From NCBI GenBank assembly GCA_021292105.1, contig CM037865.1, forward strand, positions 66,027,630 through 66,091,629: a stretch of DNA of 64,000 bases, given 5' to 3'. Position 1 is the stretch's first letter; each line of letters starts with the position of its first letter. Shown here piece after piece: positions 11,421 to 23,533 of this stretch. The DNA comes from Anadara kagoshimensis (lineage: Eukaryota; Mollusca; Bivalvia; Arcoida; Arcidae). The notes under the pieces were generated by a model, which saw nothing but the letters and a program-made list of their open reading frames with translations, had not been told where the DNA came from and ran no database searches. Position numbers and translations under genes: made by a program.

Positions 11421-12270
11421 TAGATTCAAGTTTGTTCAAATCATGGTCCCCGGGGGTAGGGAGGGGCCACAAGAGGGGGATCAAGTTTTACATAGGAGTA
11501 TATAGAGAAAATCTTTAAAAATCTTCTTCTCAAAAACTATTAGGCCTGAAAAGCTCAAATTAAAATGGAAGCATCCTGAGGTAGTGTAGATTCAAGTTTG
11601 TTCAAATCATGGTCCCCGGGGGTAGGGAGGGGTCACAAGAGGGGGATCAAGTTTTACATAGGAATATATAAAGAAAATTTTTAAAAATCTTTTTCTCAAA
11701 AACTATTAGGCCAGAAAAGCTCAAATTAAAATCGAAGCATCCTCAGGTAGTGTAGATTCAAGTTTGTTCACATCATGGTCCCCGGGGTAGGGAGGGGCCA
11801 CAAGAGGGGGATCAAGTTTTACATAGGAGTATATAGAGAAAATCTTTAAAAATCTTTTTCTCAAAAACTATTAGGCCAGAAAAGCTCAAATTAAAATGGA
11901 AGCATCCTCAGGTAGTGTAGATTCAAGTTTGTTCAAATCATGGTCCCCGGGGTAGGAGGGGTCACAAGAGGGGGATCATGTTTTACATAGGAATATATAA
12001 AGAAAATTTTTTAAAATCTTTTTCTCAAAAACTATTAGGCCAGAAAAGCTCAAATTAAAATCGAAGCATCCTCAGGTAGTGTAGATTCAAGTTTGTTCAA
12101 ATCATAGTCCCTGGGGGTAGGGTGGGGCCACAAGAGGGGGGTCAAGTTTTACACAGGAATATATAGAGAGAATCTTTAAAAATCTTCTCCCCAAAAACTA
12201 TTAGGCCAGGAAAGCTCAAATTAAAATGGAAGCATCCTCAGGTAGTGTAGATTCAAGTTTGTTCAAATCA
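11421..12270. repeat. Tandem array of about 165-bp units
   Basis: The word TAGATTCAAG recurs at 11421, 11587, 11753, 11918, 12082 and 12248, giving periods of 166, 166, 165, 164 and 166. Units are roughly 90% alike and contain GGTCCCCGGGGGTAGGGAG and AAAAACTATTAGGCC. The regular period and few indels suggest recent internal amplification. Confidence 0.9.
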
Positions 12271-12794
12271 TGGTTAAATAATAGTGTATTTTCCATGCTG
12301 TATTCTTTTATATAAGTATTTTGATATAAAGTTAAATATATTGTTCATGAGAAATATATTAATTGTACTTGTATTTAAAAGCTAATTTTTAACGTAAATC
12401 CTGCTGTATTCTATAATTTCTATTTGCCATTTCCCGATTACAGTATTCGGCCTATGCATTTTCTCTCTTTTGAGATTGGTAGATTGCATGATGAAAATTT
12501 TTTTAAAATTATTTCATTGGTTGAAATGCTGTAAGAAAAAGGTAACGGAATAAGCCGAGGCTTGTCGAAACATCAACCTTTTACGGTACATAGAAATACT
12601 TACAAATTGTTTAGTGAAAAGCATCGGTAGGAAGTATAGATTTCAGTTTGTACAAAACCTCCCTCCCCTGCACTCACTTCAATACTGAACTCATTTCGGC
12701 TTCTACCTAGCAAGTTGCTCAGGTGAGCGATGTGGCCCCTGGGCCTCTTGTTGTTTAATGTATTTTTTTTTAATTGTCCCAGATACTAAATAGG

Positions 12795-12905
12795 GATGGT
12801 CAAGTGTGATAGATGTAACTTTACTGCACTCATTATTGGCATGACTTTGTAATACTTGAGATGGATGTCACTTTTTGCACTGCAATAAATATAATTTTGT
12901 TGAAC
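12795..12905. repeat. About 30-bp minisatellite, right part
   Basis: Continuation of the array at 10775-11058, with more diverged units such as GATAGATGTAACTTTACTGC. Confidence 0.6.
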
Positions 12906-13610
12906 TTTTCATCATTGAATGTATACATTGGTAATTTCATTAATATCCTGTAGTGTTAATGATTACTACCTATCTACAGAAGTGTTATGATTTATTAAAC
13001 TATAGCAAAGTACAGTACAGATCTGGCAAAAGTTTAACACTAAGTTAACAATTAGGTACCGAATCAGAAGCTCATCTCAGCCCTTAGTAAGCTATATCTT
13101 TTCAGCAGCTTCTATCTACCTCTGGGCAGCTTTTCACCCACTAGTTATTCATATCTGAACCACTTACCAGCCAAGTTCGGCTCCATTTCTTTAGGACAGT
13201 GTTAAACTTTTGACAAGTCTGTACTGTATATAAGTGTCTTTTATACTTTTGATAAAAATCATGGTTATATGAATCCAATAAAGCAGGTTACTGATCAGTT
13301 AAACTGATTTTACCTGTATAAATCTATAGGACTAGACTACAAGTCAGTTAAAACTTATTATGTAGTTATGTACAATGTATTTTTATATGATGTAGATTGT
13401 AAATAAATAAAACATTAATAATTTTACACAAAATGGGCTTCACTCATAAATTATGTGATACTGGTAAATTTTTGTGTTGAATTATCATTTTCACTGGTCA
13501 AAGAAAACGTAAGAACAGTCTAAACTTTAAGCTTAACTGGGTATTTGATAGATTTAGTTCAGATTTTATTTTGTCTACATCAACTAGATCTGTATCATTT
13601 CAACATATAT

Positions 13611-13788
13611 TGGTCAAACCTTAAAAGCCACCACCTCTATGTAAGGGCCACCTGCTTTTAAGGAACAGTAAATTTTTATCTCGATTGTTGTTTATGTATG
13701 TTATTTGAACCTGTATATAAGGGACACCTGTCCACACAGACCACTTTTAACTGGTTCCATAAGGTGGCCTTTAAAACATGTTTGACTG
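13611..13788. mobile_element. Short inverted-repeat MITE, pogo/Tigger-like ends
   Basis: The start GGTCAAACC..AAAGCCACC is mirrored by GGTGGCC..TTTGACTGA at the end. It shares its interior theme (a Thr/Tyr-like TGTATATAAGG block) with elements at 38366-38527 and 42302-42455, so these three are relatives. Confidence 0.55.
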
Positions 13789-15035
13789 AAATAAGTTTTT
13801 TTTGCAAAAGAGTAAAATTTTAGTGGAATGTCGATAGAATGTGCTATATTAAGTACATTTTTTGAAACTATTCCCTGAAACTTGAGTTAAGTTTGTTATT
13901 GGAGTGGGTTAAAGTTTGTGCAAATTAACTTCCTGCTGCAGCATCTACTATACTATAACTAAAATAACAAAATCTTATCAGTGCCAAATAAAACTATCTT
14001 TGATTACAGATGCAATGTATAAACTAGGTATCTAGTCATTTGTCACATGTAACTGGCTCATTGTTTGATATACACATAGAGCACTATATTCAGATAAGTT
14101 TTTGAAAATTATCTACTATTAAACAAGGGTCAGTATAGCCCAATTTATACACTTAATTAGTTCATTGTAGCCATTTAAGGTTTTCATATTATAGTTATTA
14201 GTCTGTTGTAAGGAAGTTGAGTGGAGCATGTACTTTTTGTTGTAGAAATATGGATAAATTTTCCTCATAATATTTAGGAGAATCACATGGTGTATTAGTG
14301 ACTATAGTCACATCATCACACATAAATTAATTGATTGATTAATTAAGTGCAATAATTGTTTTTGAACTTGCTCATTTAACTTGTATATCAGATATACATG
14401 TAAATTGTTCTTGATAATTGTGATTAGGAAAATAAATTGTCATATCATCTACAGTATGTGCAATAAAATTGCTGAATTGCCTTAGCCCAGAATACTCTTT
14501 GCCTTAGAAGAATAAACTATATCCAAACCAGCCAGGATGATAAATATTCTATGCATATATTGTATGTCTATTTTAATTGAAACCAGCGTTCAAAATAACC
14601 TAAGCAAGACTTTAATATCAAGAAATTATGAAATGCTGTATGAATATTGATATCATAAACTCTTAAAATGTTCTATAGCTTTATGCATACAGCTTAAAGT
14701 AATTAAATTGAATTTAAGTTCCAAACAGGCTAAAATGTATTTATAGTGATGACCTTAATAAAGAACTTGTTTTAAATCTCTAAATGTCTTTAATTAAAGG
14801 TGATATTCATTTCTTAATCATGTATTTTCATATTAAATATACATGTACTTTTAATGTTTTACAGTACAATTGACATGGTGAACTCTGTTTTTATTTGTAA
14901 TATAATATATTTGTACTTTTCTATGCCTCAGATAAAACATGAAATCTATTCAATAGTTCCTGGTAGCTGTTTTTCTGGTTAGATTGTTTGTTATATTGCC
15001 GATTGAATTATAGCATCGTGAAATAGAATGTCTAT
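13789..15035. other. Intergenic AT-rich DNA
   Basis: No gene, array or clear insertion seen. Confidence 0.5.
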
Positions 15036-15039
15036 CTTT

Positions 15040-15275
15040 TTTATGTTCTCCATAAACGATTTTCCAAGCACACGTTCTGGTATTTTCCCATAAAAAATTT
15101 TCCAAGCACTCATTCTGGTATGTTCCCTTAAACAATATTCCAAGCACATGTTCTGGTATGTTCCCTTAAACAATATTCCAAGCACACATTCTGGTATGTT
15201 CCCTTAAACAATTTTCCAAGCACATTTTCTGGTATTTTCTGATAAACAATTTTTAAAGCACACATTCTTGTACAT
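15040..15275. repeat. 38-bp minisatellite
   Basis: CCAAGCA recurs at 15064, 15102, 15140, 15178 and 15216, with a last degenerate copy at 15254: an exact 38-bp period. The unit contains TTCTGGTATGTTCCCTTAAA. The overlapping minus-strand frames here only reflect this repeat. Confidence 0.9.
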
Positions 15276-15279
15276 TGTT

Positions 15280-16850
15280 TCATGTTGGTGTTATTGAGTG
15301 TAGTGAATTGTAGAATAACACACAGCAGTGTCAGAAGTTTGAGGATTTTTTTCAACAATGTTTTGCACAAAAGTATCACAGGGTAATTTTATCAACATTC
15401 GAAAAAGAGGATCTATTTATATACAATGTGGTTATTATAATAAATTACTGGACCTTTTGTCATGTGTATACATTTTAATAACTTCTATAAAAATAGTTTT
15501 TACTTTGATTTACGGAATGTTTTATATCTTTCAATAAGTGATTTTACATGCTTTTCATGTGCTTTATGCTATTTGTTATCAACATAAAACTGATGTTACC
15601 TTGTGTACTGGTCTCAGGGTCAGTTCTTAACATACCCATATAGCAATCTGTAATGGTATTATATAATGATATAATACTTGTTGTTGAGTTTGTTCCACGG
15701 TACCATACATATCATAATACCTAGTGGTAACCTCAAGAATGTAAAATTTATTTTCTACATATGCAAGTAAAATTAATGTCAAAACGGATGAAAATTTTAT
15801 TTGTCATTTAAATGAAAGATCTAAATTCTGATTTTGGATCCACATGCACACTTAACAATTTAGGTAAATACTATAGTAGTTTACCAGTAAACATTATCGG
15901 GAGTATCATGAACAAAATGTGTTTTTATATTCATCTGATGATAATTACAATAGTCTTCTTCGTGATCTCTGTCAGCCTGTTTTATCTTCTTTATATCTGT
16001 TTTATTGTTTGTTACCATGATCATTCCATTAAAGTTGCATATATTCATTGTTTTTCCTTCCTTTGTTTTAATTATCTAGTGTTATGAACAGATCTTATTC
16101 AAATGTGGCGCATCAATCTATTTTGAGCCTTGTCAGCAACGATTTGTTTTGTAAACACAATAATATTGTCTTTTTTAATGTTTGTTAAGATTTTATTTTT
16201 ACTTTTTTTAGTTCGTTTATTTAGTCATTACCGATGAAGTTGGTATTGTGTAGTTCATTAAATGAACATTGGTTTGATAAAATGCAACAGAATTGTTAAT
16301 AACAAGACGCCAGGCTATACACACATAATTATATATTCGTCATGATTAAGGGTATTTGAATTTATTAAAGATTTAATCAAAATGTTTATAATAGTAGGAA
16401 CTGAAATCCTTTCAGAAAGTTTAGATAAAACGATCGATTTTTCGGATTAAAGACAACTTTATTACAAGATGCGCTGTCATAAATTTTAAACTTTAAAAAT
16501 AGATGAGCTTGACCAAAATGATAATATATTTAATGATTGTTTTGAATTCTGCTGACAATTCTTCCAGTTCCTTGAATGATGTTATGAATTTGTAGTTGTT
16601 TTGTTGTGTATGGTATGTGTCAAATATTTTCTAATTATTATGTGGAGATTTGTTTGACCTCACTGTGATACTGTAGTTGATTCATAATTTTATTTGTTAT
16701 TGTGGTATAAAAATTGAATAAAATTAAAAATTATGTAAAATTAAAAGAATATTTGTTGTTTTTATTTTGCACATTAAAGATGTCAATTATCTTAGTCATA
16801 TAATATTTACAATTACAATATCTCTGTTTCAATAAAGTATTTGACAGCAA
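15280..16850. other. Intergenic AT-rich DNA
   Basis: No supportable gene; the 91-residue frame at 15812-16087 has poor coding character. Confidence 0.45.
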
Positions 16851-16897
16851 CTATGCTTTGCAACTTCATAGAGACATTGCTCTACGCGCTGACGTGC

Positions 16898-16905
16898 TGA
16901 CGTCA
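16898..16905. promoter_or_regulatory. Full CRE palindrome TGACGTCA
   Basis: A perfect cAMP-response-element palindrome, next to a second half site (GACGTG at 16891-16896). No neighbouring promoter is identified, so function is unproven. Confidence 0.25.
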
Positions 16906-17081
16906 CATGTCAAATGTTTTTTTTTACTGACAGGAGACGACCTACTTTTATAAAAAGGTGAACTAACAGCGTATTTCAATATTGTTTTCAAATTAACATG
17001 GAAAATTTGAGATGACAATGGAATTATTTTTAAATATTGTATTGTAAATATAAGAAATAAGGCAATTTTTTCATGTCTTAA

Positions 17082-17134
17082 TGAACTTGCAAAGTATAAT
17101 GGGCTGAGACAGTCGATTTTACTTTGCAAGTTCA
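17082..17134. repeat. Hairpin with 14-bp perfect arms
   Basis: TGAACTTGCAAAGT (17082-17095) and its exact reverse complement (17121-17134) enclose 25 bases. Confidence 0.7.
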
Positions 17135-17240
17135 CAAAGGCATTGGAAAATTACCGTATTTCTTAATTCATATAATCATTTCGTCTATTGTCCTTACCAA
17201 ACCTACTCCTTTGTACCCAATCCATCTTGTCATTCCCTAG

Positions 17241-17459
17241 CTACTCGTTGTATTCTGGTGTATAAGAATCTATAGTAATTTCATGTATGCATTTTTCTTG
17301 TAACTGTTGATGGGAAAGTGGTATTAGAGTAGAGTTTATTTCGGATATGGCATAATCGTAATCCGAGAGGTTTCTGCAGGAATGGTCAAAGATCAGAAAA
17401 ACTAACATCATGGACATTGTGTTTGTTATAACGTCGATGTCCATGTCTTCTATTGTCAT
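17241..17459 (-). CDS. Possible small secreted protein exon (weak)
   Basis: A 72-codon minus-strand frame begins with ATG and has a hydrophobic run near residues 15-24 (MSMMLVFLIF) followed by a polar region with two Cys. The stop is followed closely by a GTAAGG donor-like word. No homology is recognised; composition is slightly more coding-like than its surroundings. It may be chance. Confidence 0.15.
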   Translation of the reverse strand: MTIEDMDIDVITNTMSMMLVFLIFDHSCRNLSDYDYAISEINSTLIPLSHQQLQEKCIHEITIDSYTPEYNE

Positions 17460-17813
17460 GTATTGTTTTGTTTAACAAACGTAAAGCATTTACAGTGTTA
17501 CAACCCGGGCTTGAAAGGTTTCCTACGTTTACTTTTTTGTTATTGCATCCATATGGGACATAAGAATCTGTTCTCTTATCCAGTAATTATTCTCCCGTTG
17601 TATTCGGTATGGTGTGCTTAATGTTGGGCTATTTTTTCAAAAGCCTGACGTTATAGATAACACAGAATAATCTGGCTGATTAAAATATTGGTAAAGAAAA
17701 TGACTACCATATGACAGAATCATACAGACACGAACTAATTTTACCAACGATGAAATTCTACCCAACCATATTAGTTTTGAATATTTTGGGGATACAAAAT
17801 GAACTTCCTTACT

Positions 17814-18066
17814 TTGCTTACTTGGACTGTTGACGTAGCGATGTTGCAAGCGTTTATCAAGGCCCTAAAGTTTTATATCCGTTACCACAATATTGTTATA
17901 AGTATGATGTCTCTGTATCCAAAATAGCACTGAAAATATATATTTGACGTCCCGTAGTTTCACGTTCCTTGAATTCTGAATTTCAATTACACATGGTGGG
18001 TAAATAGTAGATGCTTGCCCCTCCAGATTACACGACCTAACTTCCCTGGTGAAAGCTCAACTCAAC
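17814..18066 (+). mobile_element. Retroelement 3' fragment (RT C-terminus and tail)
   Basis: Matches the family C-terminal coding block (GTTTATCAAGGCCCTA onward) and part of the tail; it ends within the tail where a non-family segment begins. Confidence 0.7.
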
Positions 18067-18200
18067 TGCAAATCGCAGATGCGTATTCTGATTTCTCTGA
18101 TTTCAACAAAAGCTGATTACGTTCATAATAGAGATATCGTAACTTTTATTTTTGATCATGTAGAATCTGAACATCATTTCAATCTTCTGTATAAGGGTTA
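18067..18200. repeat. Duplicated segment, copy 1
   Basis: Shares about 130 bp (words ACGTTCATAATA and TTTTGATCATGTAGAA) with 19095-19215. Both copies follow a retroelement fragment with the same 5' extension, so a block of about 0.7-1 kb was duplicated. Confidence 0.6.
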
Positions 18201-18480
18201 TAATCAAGAAAATCAGTTATCCATAAAATGGTAGTGACCGGGGAAAACGAAAGGCCGCATGTTTTTATTGAGTTTTAAATATAATTCCAATTAACTTACA
18301 ATTTCATATTCCCAGTTCTTGACGACCATCTCCATTTTTCAAATATTATGATTCTGTAACTTTTCCCCATCTACAGTCTTTTTAGCATCTACTGTAGGAC
18401 AACATTTCCTCGTGTAATTCATTTCTACAGTGAAGGATTATAGGGTTTAAATGGTTTAAATTGATTTGCGATTGCATATT

Positions 18481-18516
18481 ATTCCATGGAATACAATTCT
18501 TTATCAGTAGCGCTTG
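18481..18516 (-). ncRNA. Hammerhead ribozyme remnant, 5' half
   Basis: On the minus strand AAGCGCTACTGATAAAGAAT keeps the helix I 5' strand and CUGAU of the core; the 3' half is lost. Inactive relic. Confidence 0.5.
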
Positions 18517-18561
18517 AACCAATATGGTATCAATATAAAAGGGAAAGAAATTGACATGCCT

Positions 18562-18888
18562 TACTTGGATTGTTGACGTATCGATGTTGCATGCAAACGT
18601 TTATCAAGGCCCTAACACTTTTATGGCTCTTTCCACAGTATTGTTTATAAGTATGATGTCTCTGTATCCAAAATTCACTGGAAATATATATATTTGACGT
18701 CCCGTAATTTCACGTTCCTATCATTCTAAATTCTTTTACCCATGTGACGAGTATAGCTAGGAGATGCTTGCCCTTCCGGATTACTCGGCTTTACTTCCCT
18801 GGTAAAAGTTCAACTCAACTTGCTAGTTTTCAGTTTTACTTTGCTTGAGGATTGTGATTTGAACACCGATTTGTATGTTTGCTTTTTA
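18562..18888 (+). mobile_element. Retroelement 3' fragment, nearly full tail
   Basis: Begins with the same 5' extension as the copy at 17814 (CTTGGATTGTTGACGTA), then the RT C-terminal block and the tail, ending GATTTGTATGTTTGC. Confidence 0.75.
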
Positions 18889-19094
18889 ATATTCTACTTT
18901 TTCACAAAGTCTTACAAAAAGGTTGTGTGAGAAGTGTACACCTGAGGTTTTTTTTACATCACACATATAAAAGTGGGTTTTTAAGGTAGAAATTCTTTTT
19001 CATTACAACGGATGATTTAATGCTCAGAGATCTCCGAGATCAAGGCTGTACAGGAGGAATTGTCCCTACGTAGACGTACTGTCTCCGTGAGAAA

Positions 19095-19215
19095 AATTGC
19101 AGATACTTATTCTGGTTTCGCCGATTTTAACAGACAATGGTGACGTTCATAATAGGATATTGAAACGTTTACTTTTGATCATGTAGAAGCTGAACATCTT
19201 TTCAATTATGTTTAA
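19095..19215. repeat. Duplicated segment, copy 2
   Basis: Partner of 18067-18200; about 275 bp more separates it from its retroelement fragment than in copy 1. Confidence 0.6.
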
Positions 19216-19410
19216 GGATTTCAGAATTTAGCTAAGAAAATACTTTGCATGAGGGAGTATACCTAAGTTTTTGGGGAATTTAAGATTTTTACTAACAGAA
19301 AATTTAGACAATAGTATATTTATGACCAAAAGTATTGCCTACTGAGGTTTATATTATGACAGTTTTGATTTTACAACACTAGACGGTCGTTTGCGAGTAT
19401 AAAATAACTA
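19216..19410 (-). mobile_element. Hammerhead-unit fragment, minus strand
   Basis: Carries the body of the 330-bp unit (GCTAAGAAAATACTTTGCATG, TATTGCCTACTGAG) and at 19373-19397 the 3' half of the ribozyme. Confidence 0.65.
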
Positions 19411-19869
19411 GACAAATAATAAATCATGACAATTTGTAAAACAACCGTGTTTAATAAATTCACTTTTTAAAAACAACTTGAAATGATACCAAGCCAAAGT
19501 AAATTTACTTTTTTAAAGCATATTAAAATAATACTAGGCCAAAGTTTTCCCCTTTAAATCTACAGAGTCGTCAATATTTTTAAATGCACCTATTATCATG
19601 CCATGTCAGCAAATAACACTATCTCCAAGAATCAAATTTAATGTTAACATGCAACGTTGTTAATACCGTCTTGCTGCATGTTCCTTTTGATATAAAATGG
19701 AAAGATATTTTTTTTGTTTTTGTAAATGTTAATAATGTTAAAACAAATTTTGTTAACCACCTTTAATATATTGTTCTACATATACAAAAATATAACGATT
19801 ATAGATGAATGAACAAGAGTATAAAACACTCATGGCCGTATTACTTTTGAAAATATTTTAACATGTTAA

Positions 19870-20055
19870 TTTCACTCTCAATTTCCATTACTCACGTGGC
19901 GGGTGAATCGAGCTAAACAAGAAGTGCTTACACTTCCGGAACACCAGGACTCACTTCCTTCTTCGGGAAGTTCACTTGTTTAACCTCATTTATCGATTTT
20001 AAAATTTTTAATTTAAAATTATGATTTAAACAGGGATTGGTATGTTTGTTTGTTA
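19870..20055 (+). mobile_element. Retroelement tail fragment
   Basis: Tail only: CACGTGGCGGGTGAATCGAG, CTTCCGGAACACC, GGTATGTTTGTTTG end. Confidence 0.7.
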
Positions 20056-20707
20056 GTATATTAGTTTGTATGTTTTATTATATACTGTATTGTTAATATC
20101 AGTGTGTGTGACCAGAACCTTGCTATCTTACATTTTATTTTTTTGCAAATCCAGGAAATATTTTTAGATAAAATGCATTAAAGCACATTAAAGCACAATT
20201 TTAAAATGACGAGACATACGCCTACAGGAATCAAATTTTGAAAAATGCATGCTTCATATTAAAAGAGTATATCGAGAGAAAATGCCATTAAAGGACATAC
20301 AAATGTCATTAATATCAGTATTGAAGTGCATTGAATTATTAGACATGTATTTACAATGGTGTTTTTCGTTTTCTCAATTTTAATAGTATACCTGTCCACA
20401 AAATTCTGCATTTAAGGATGTATTCTGATATTACGGTTTCGTTGAAGTCTCGTTTTAAAATAAATTCCAAAATATGTAACACCAGAGGACATCGTTAAGG
20501 AATTTAACAATTATTATCATCCCATTAAACTGTTTTAAAAAATATATTTAAGTAGTTTTTGAGAATTAAAATTTTCAAGTTTTACAACTGAAAAAAGAAA
20601 ATAACATCACCCAACGCATCAAAAATATGCATCTTTAATATTTATTTTAGCTTTTCAAAATGCCGTGCTATTTACAGCTATTTATCTTCAATTTGAATAA
20701 ATATACC

Positions 20708-20884
20708 TTTGTTCTTTCTACACATGTGACGGAAGTAGGTTGCTAAACAGGAAATGTTTACCCTTTCGGAATACTTGGCCTCGCTTTCCTGGTTGAAGTT
20801 CACGCGTTTAACCTAATTATTCAGTTTCAAAGTTTTACTTTGCTTCAAGATTGTAATTTAGGCATGGATTAGTACGTTTGTTTG
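20708..20884 (+). mobile_element. Retroelement tail fragment
   Basis: Tail only, from TTTGTTCTTTC to TGGATTAGTACGTTTG. Confidence 0.7.
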
Positions 20885-21130
20885 TGAATTAAACGGGCTT
20901 CAATTTCATAGTCGCCCTTTTACTAATTTAAGAGATGGATTAGTACTTTGGTTATGATTATATAAACATAGAAAAGAAGGCACAATTTGAACAAAATTTC
21001 ATCATTGATTTGACCAAGAAAAACAGCAAAATTTCTTAAAACTTTCAACATAATTATTATGCTCTATATTTATTCAGACTCATACGATCTATTTCAGAAG
21101 AAACTGTTAAAAATGTGGTCAAAATCACAA

Positions 21131-21195
21131 TAATGTTAATAAGTATAATGTCTCTGTATCCAAAATTATCGTGGATATATTTGGCGTACCATAGT
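21131..21195 (+). mobile_element. Retroelement RT C-terminal scrap
   Basis: Only the block coding for the last residues of the RT; it abuts an oppositely oriented copy. Confidence 0.6.
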
Positions 21196-21196
21196 T

Positions 21197-21484
21197 ATCA
21201 TCAAATACAAACTTACTAATCCATGTCCGAATCACAATCCAGAAGTAAAATTTTTGGAACTGACAAGTTAGGTTAGACACGTGAACCTCCACCATGGAAG
21301 TGAGACCGGGTGCTCCGGAAGGGTAAGCACCTCCTTTAAGTTAGCTACACCCGCCACGTGTGTAATCAAAATTGTGCGAAAGGAACTTTGAATTATGAGA
21401 TATCAAATGTATCCAGGACAATCCTGGACACAGAGACATCAAACTTATCAACAATACTGTGATGACGGCCATAAAACTTTTATA
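21197..21484 (-). mobile_element. Well-preserved retroelement 3' fragment
   Basis: Read on the minus strand it gives the RT C-terminus (KFYGRHHSIVDKFDVSVSR), the stop and the whole tail. One of the least diverged copies. Confidence 0.8.
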
Positions 21485-21545
21485 TGTTCCATTTATTCTC
21501 AATTTTGATTTGATTACACGCGTGGCAGATGAGATTATGACACCA
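21485..21545 (+). mobile_element. Retroelement tail scrap
   Basis: Short tail piece (TTGATTACACGCGTGGCAG), directly after the inverted copy. Confidence 0.5.
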
Positions 21546-21635
21546 CTTCTCTTGTGATTAATAAATTTAATTTAATTTGCGAGTTTTTGAAACTTGATAA
21601 TCACATATCATTCTTTTACAAAAAACAGTAATCCA

Positions 21636-21968
21636 AGATACAAATATCTAATGCTGAACAGGGATTCTTGTATTGTTATCACCATACGGGTTTCAAACAA
21701 AAATACATGTATACTGACGATGCCATTAACAAAATGTTAGTGTTTAAAATGAAAGAGAACATATTTGTTGTTTTTGGTTTTATATACTTTTTACACACCT
21801 GGCGGGTGTAGAAAGCTAATTTGGAGGTATTTATCCATCCGGAGCACCTGACCTCACTTCCCTGGTTCTGGTTGAACGTCACGTGCTTCACTTAATTTGT
21901 CTATTTCAAAGTCTTTTGCTTTGCTTTGGGAATTGTGGTTTTGGCATTGGTTAGAATGTTTGGTTTTT
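21636..21968 (+). mobile_element. Internally deleted retroelement copy
   Basis: An upstream RT piece (matching 43138-43265) is joined directly to the tail (21775 on); the catalytic core is missing. Confidence 0.65.
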
Positions 21969-22371
21969 TGTTTAAATCAGGAACTATGAGACTTGTAAGA
22001 CAATGAACCATGAATAGGTACAAATGTACGAAAACTAAGATGATTGTTTAAATATATTATATTTACATGATATTAGCGAAAAATAGTCCACTATTTTTTC
22101 CACTAGAAAAAAGTTTAATGCAAAACTCCTGAGAAAAAAGCCTTTTTCTCTAATGTTCCACCAAAAACATTTTGCACAGAAAATTTGACAAAACATCCTA
22201 AAACTCGATCTTCGACGGAGGTCATTGCGCTGATACCAGAGCATTAATTTTTAGAAGCCTTTTAAAAAAATCTGTCTGTATCTAGAAACAAAATTAAATG
22301 TTATTTACACAAAATTTTAACAAACCGAATATATACTTACTGTTTAGTATGATACCGACATTCCAATATTA

Positions 22372-22391
22372 TTATATATATATATATATTA
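22372..22391. repeat. AT microsatellite
   Basis: About ten TA units. Confidence 0.85.
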
Positions 22392-23330
22392 TTCCAACAT
22401 TATAGGGTGTCTTTTTATATGAGTTGAGTATATTAACTATTATTGAGTACATGTTGCTCAATCAAAGATTTAAACATAAAACATCTTATCAAATCTATTT
22501 TATTTATTTTATTTTATTATTATCTTGTCGTAAAAAAGGCAGACAATTCATTGTATAAAAATCCAACACGCGTGGCAATATTATATTTCTAAGATATATC
22601 TCTGAATGATATTAGGAAATTTGAAGCATTTAGACTAGACAGTAATGAAGGATATATAAATGAACTTTTGCACTTAATGAACTTTTTGAATGCATTTTTT
22701 TGCAAAAAAATATTATCCTTATAAACTAGAAACTTATTTCAAGCTTAAACTTACAGATAAAAATAAGAAAAAATACATTTAAGGTGTGTGGGTGATGCGC
22801 TTAAGCTGATCTCAAAATGATTTGCTTCAAACGCTTGAATTGTTGAATTGTTCATTCCACGTTGCCGTATATAACTAGTTTTAGCATACAATTTTTCTCA
22901 AAATGTTTTTGTCTTGCCAACAATTCTATATACATATGTGTTCAAAAGCTTTAAGGCAGTAATTATCCTAATCAATATTATCGCTGCCATTACTGCTCTA
23001 CATACAGGGCAAGTGGGCGTTTAGTCGCTCGCTATAACATTTCAACTTATATTGAAGAGTATATATCTACCAACTTAAGGATTATCTCCAGTCGAAAAAT
23101 GGATTAAACCCTATTTTTAATTTAGATTATAAAATAATTTTGTACCACTAAAGTTAGATAAATTGGATCTAACCAGTATGTTTGTCATTCTGTCCTTATT
23201 ACCAATGTCCATACAAAGTCAAGCAATATTTAACTAAAGTATCCTTATGTGTGTCTATTCTATTTTGTGTCATATATCGGTAGTGTGTTGTTTTTTGTAT
23301 TTAATACTTTATTTATCGTCATTGAGAAGC
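22392..23330. other. AT-rich DNA, nothing recognised
   Basis: No gene or family copy seen between retroelement fragments. Confidence 0.4.
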
Positions 23331-23332
23331 AA

Positions 23333-23533
23333 ATGTATATACCAATCAAACATCAATAATTCCATGTCCAAATCACAAGCAAAAAGCAAAGTAAAAACTG
23401 AAAAATTAGGTAAAACATGTGAAGTTTCACCAGGGAAGTAAAGTCAAGTGGTCCGAAAGTGTTATCGCCTTCTGTTTCGCTAGCTATACCTGCCACATAT
23501 GAAATCATAATTTAGAATGAAAGAAACACGAGA
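23333..23533 (-). mobile_element. Retroelement tail fragment
   Basis: Tail with typical CCATGTCCAAATCACAA and CACCAGGGAAGTAAAG words on the plus strand. Confidence 0.7.

Larger units (their letters stand above)
11065..12752. mobile_element. 1.69-kb bivalve dispersed repeat
   Basis: It begins TAGCTCACCTGAGC and ends with the inverted GCTCAGGTGAGC followed by GATGTGGCCCCTGGGCCTC and TTGTT. I recognise these ends from many bivalve sequences. Internally it has a CGT microsatellite (11126-11178), a short shared block and an array of about 165-bp repeats. It has no coding frame; the Arg-rich frame across the CGT repeat is an artefact. It interrupts a 30-bp minisatellite, so it inserted after that array formed. 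Confidence 0.75.

Noticed and set aside
14950-15379. Three overlapping minus-strand frames with repeated peptides
   Set aside because: They reflect the 38-bp minisatellite, and the repeat sits in three frames.
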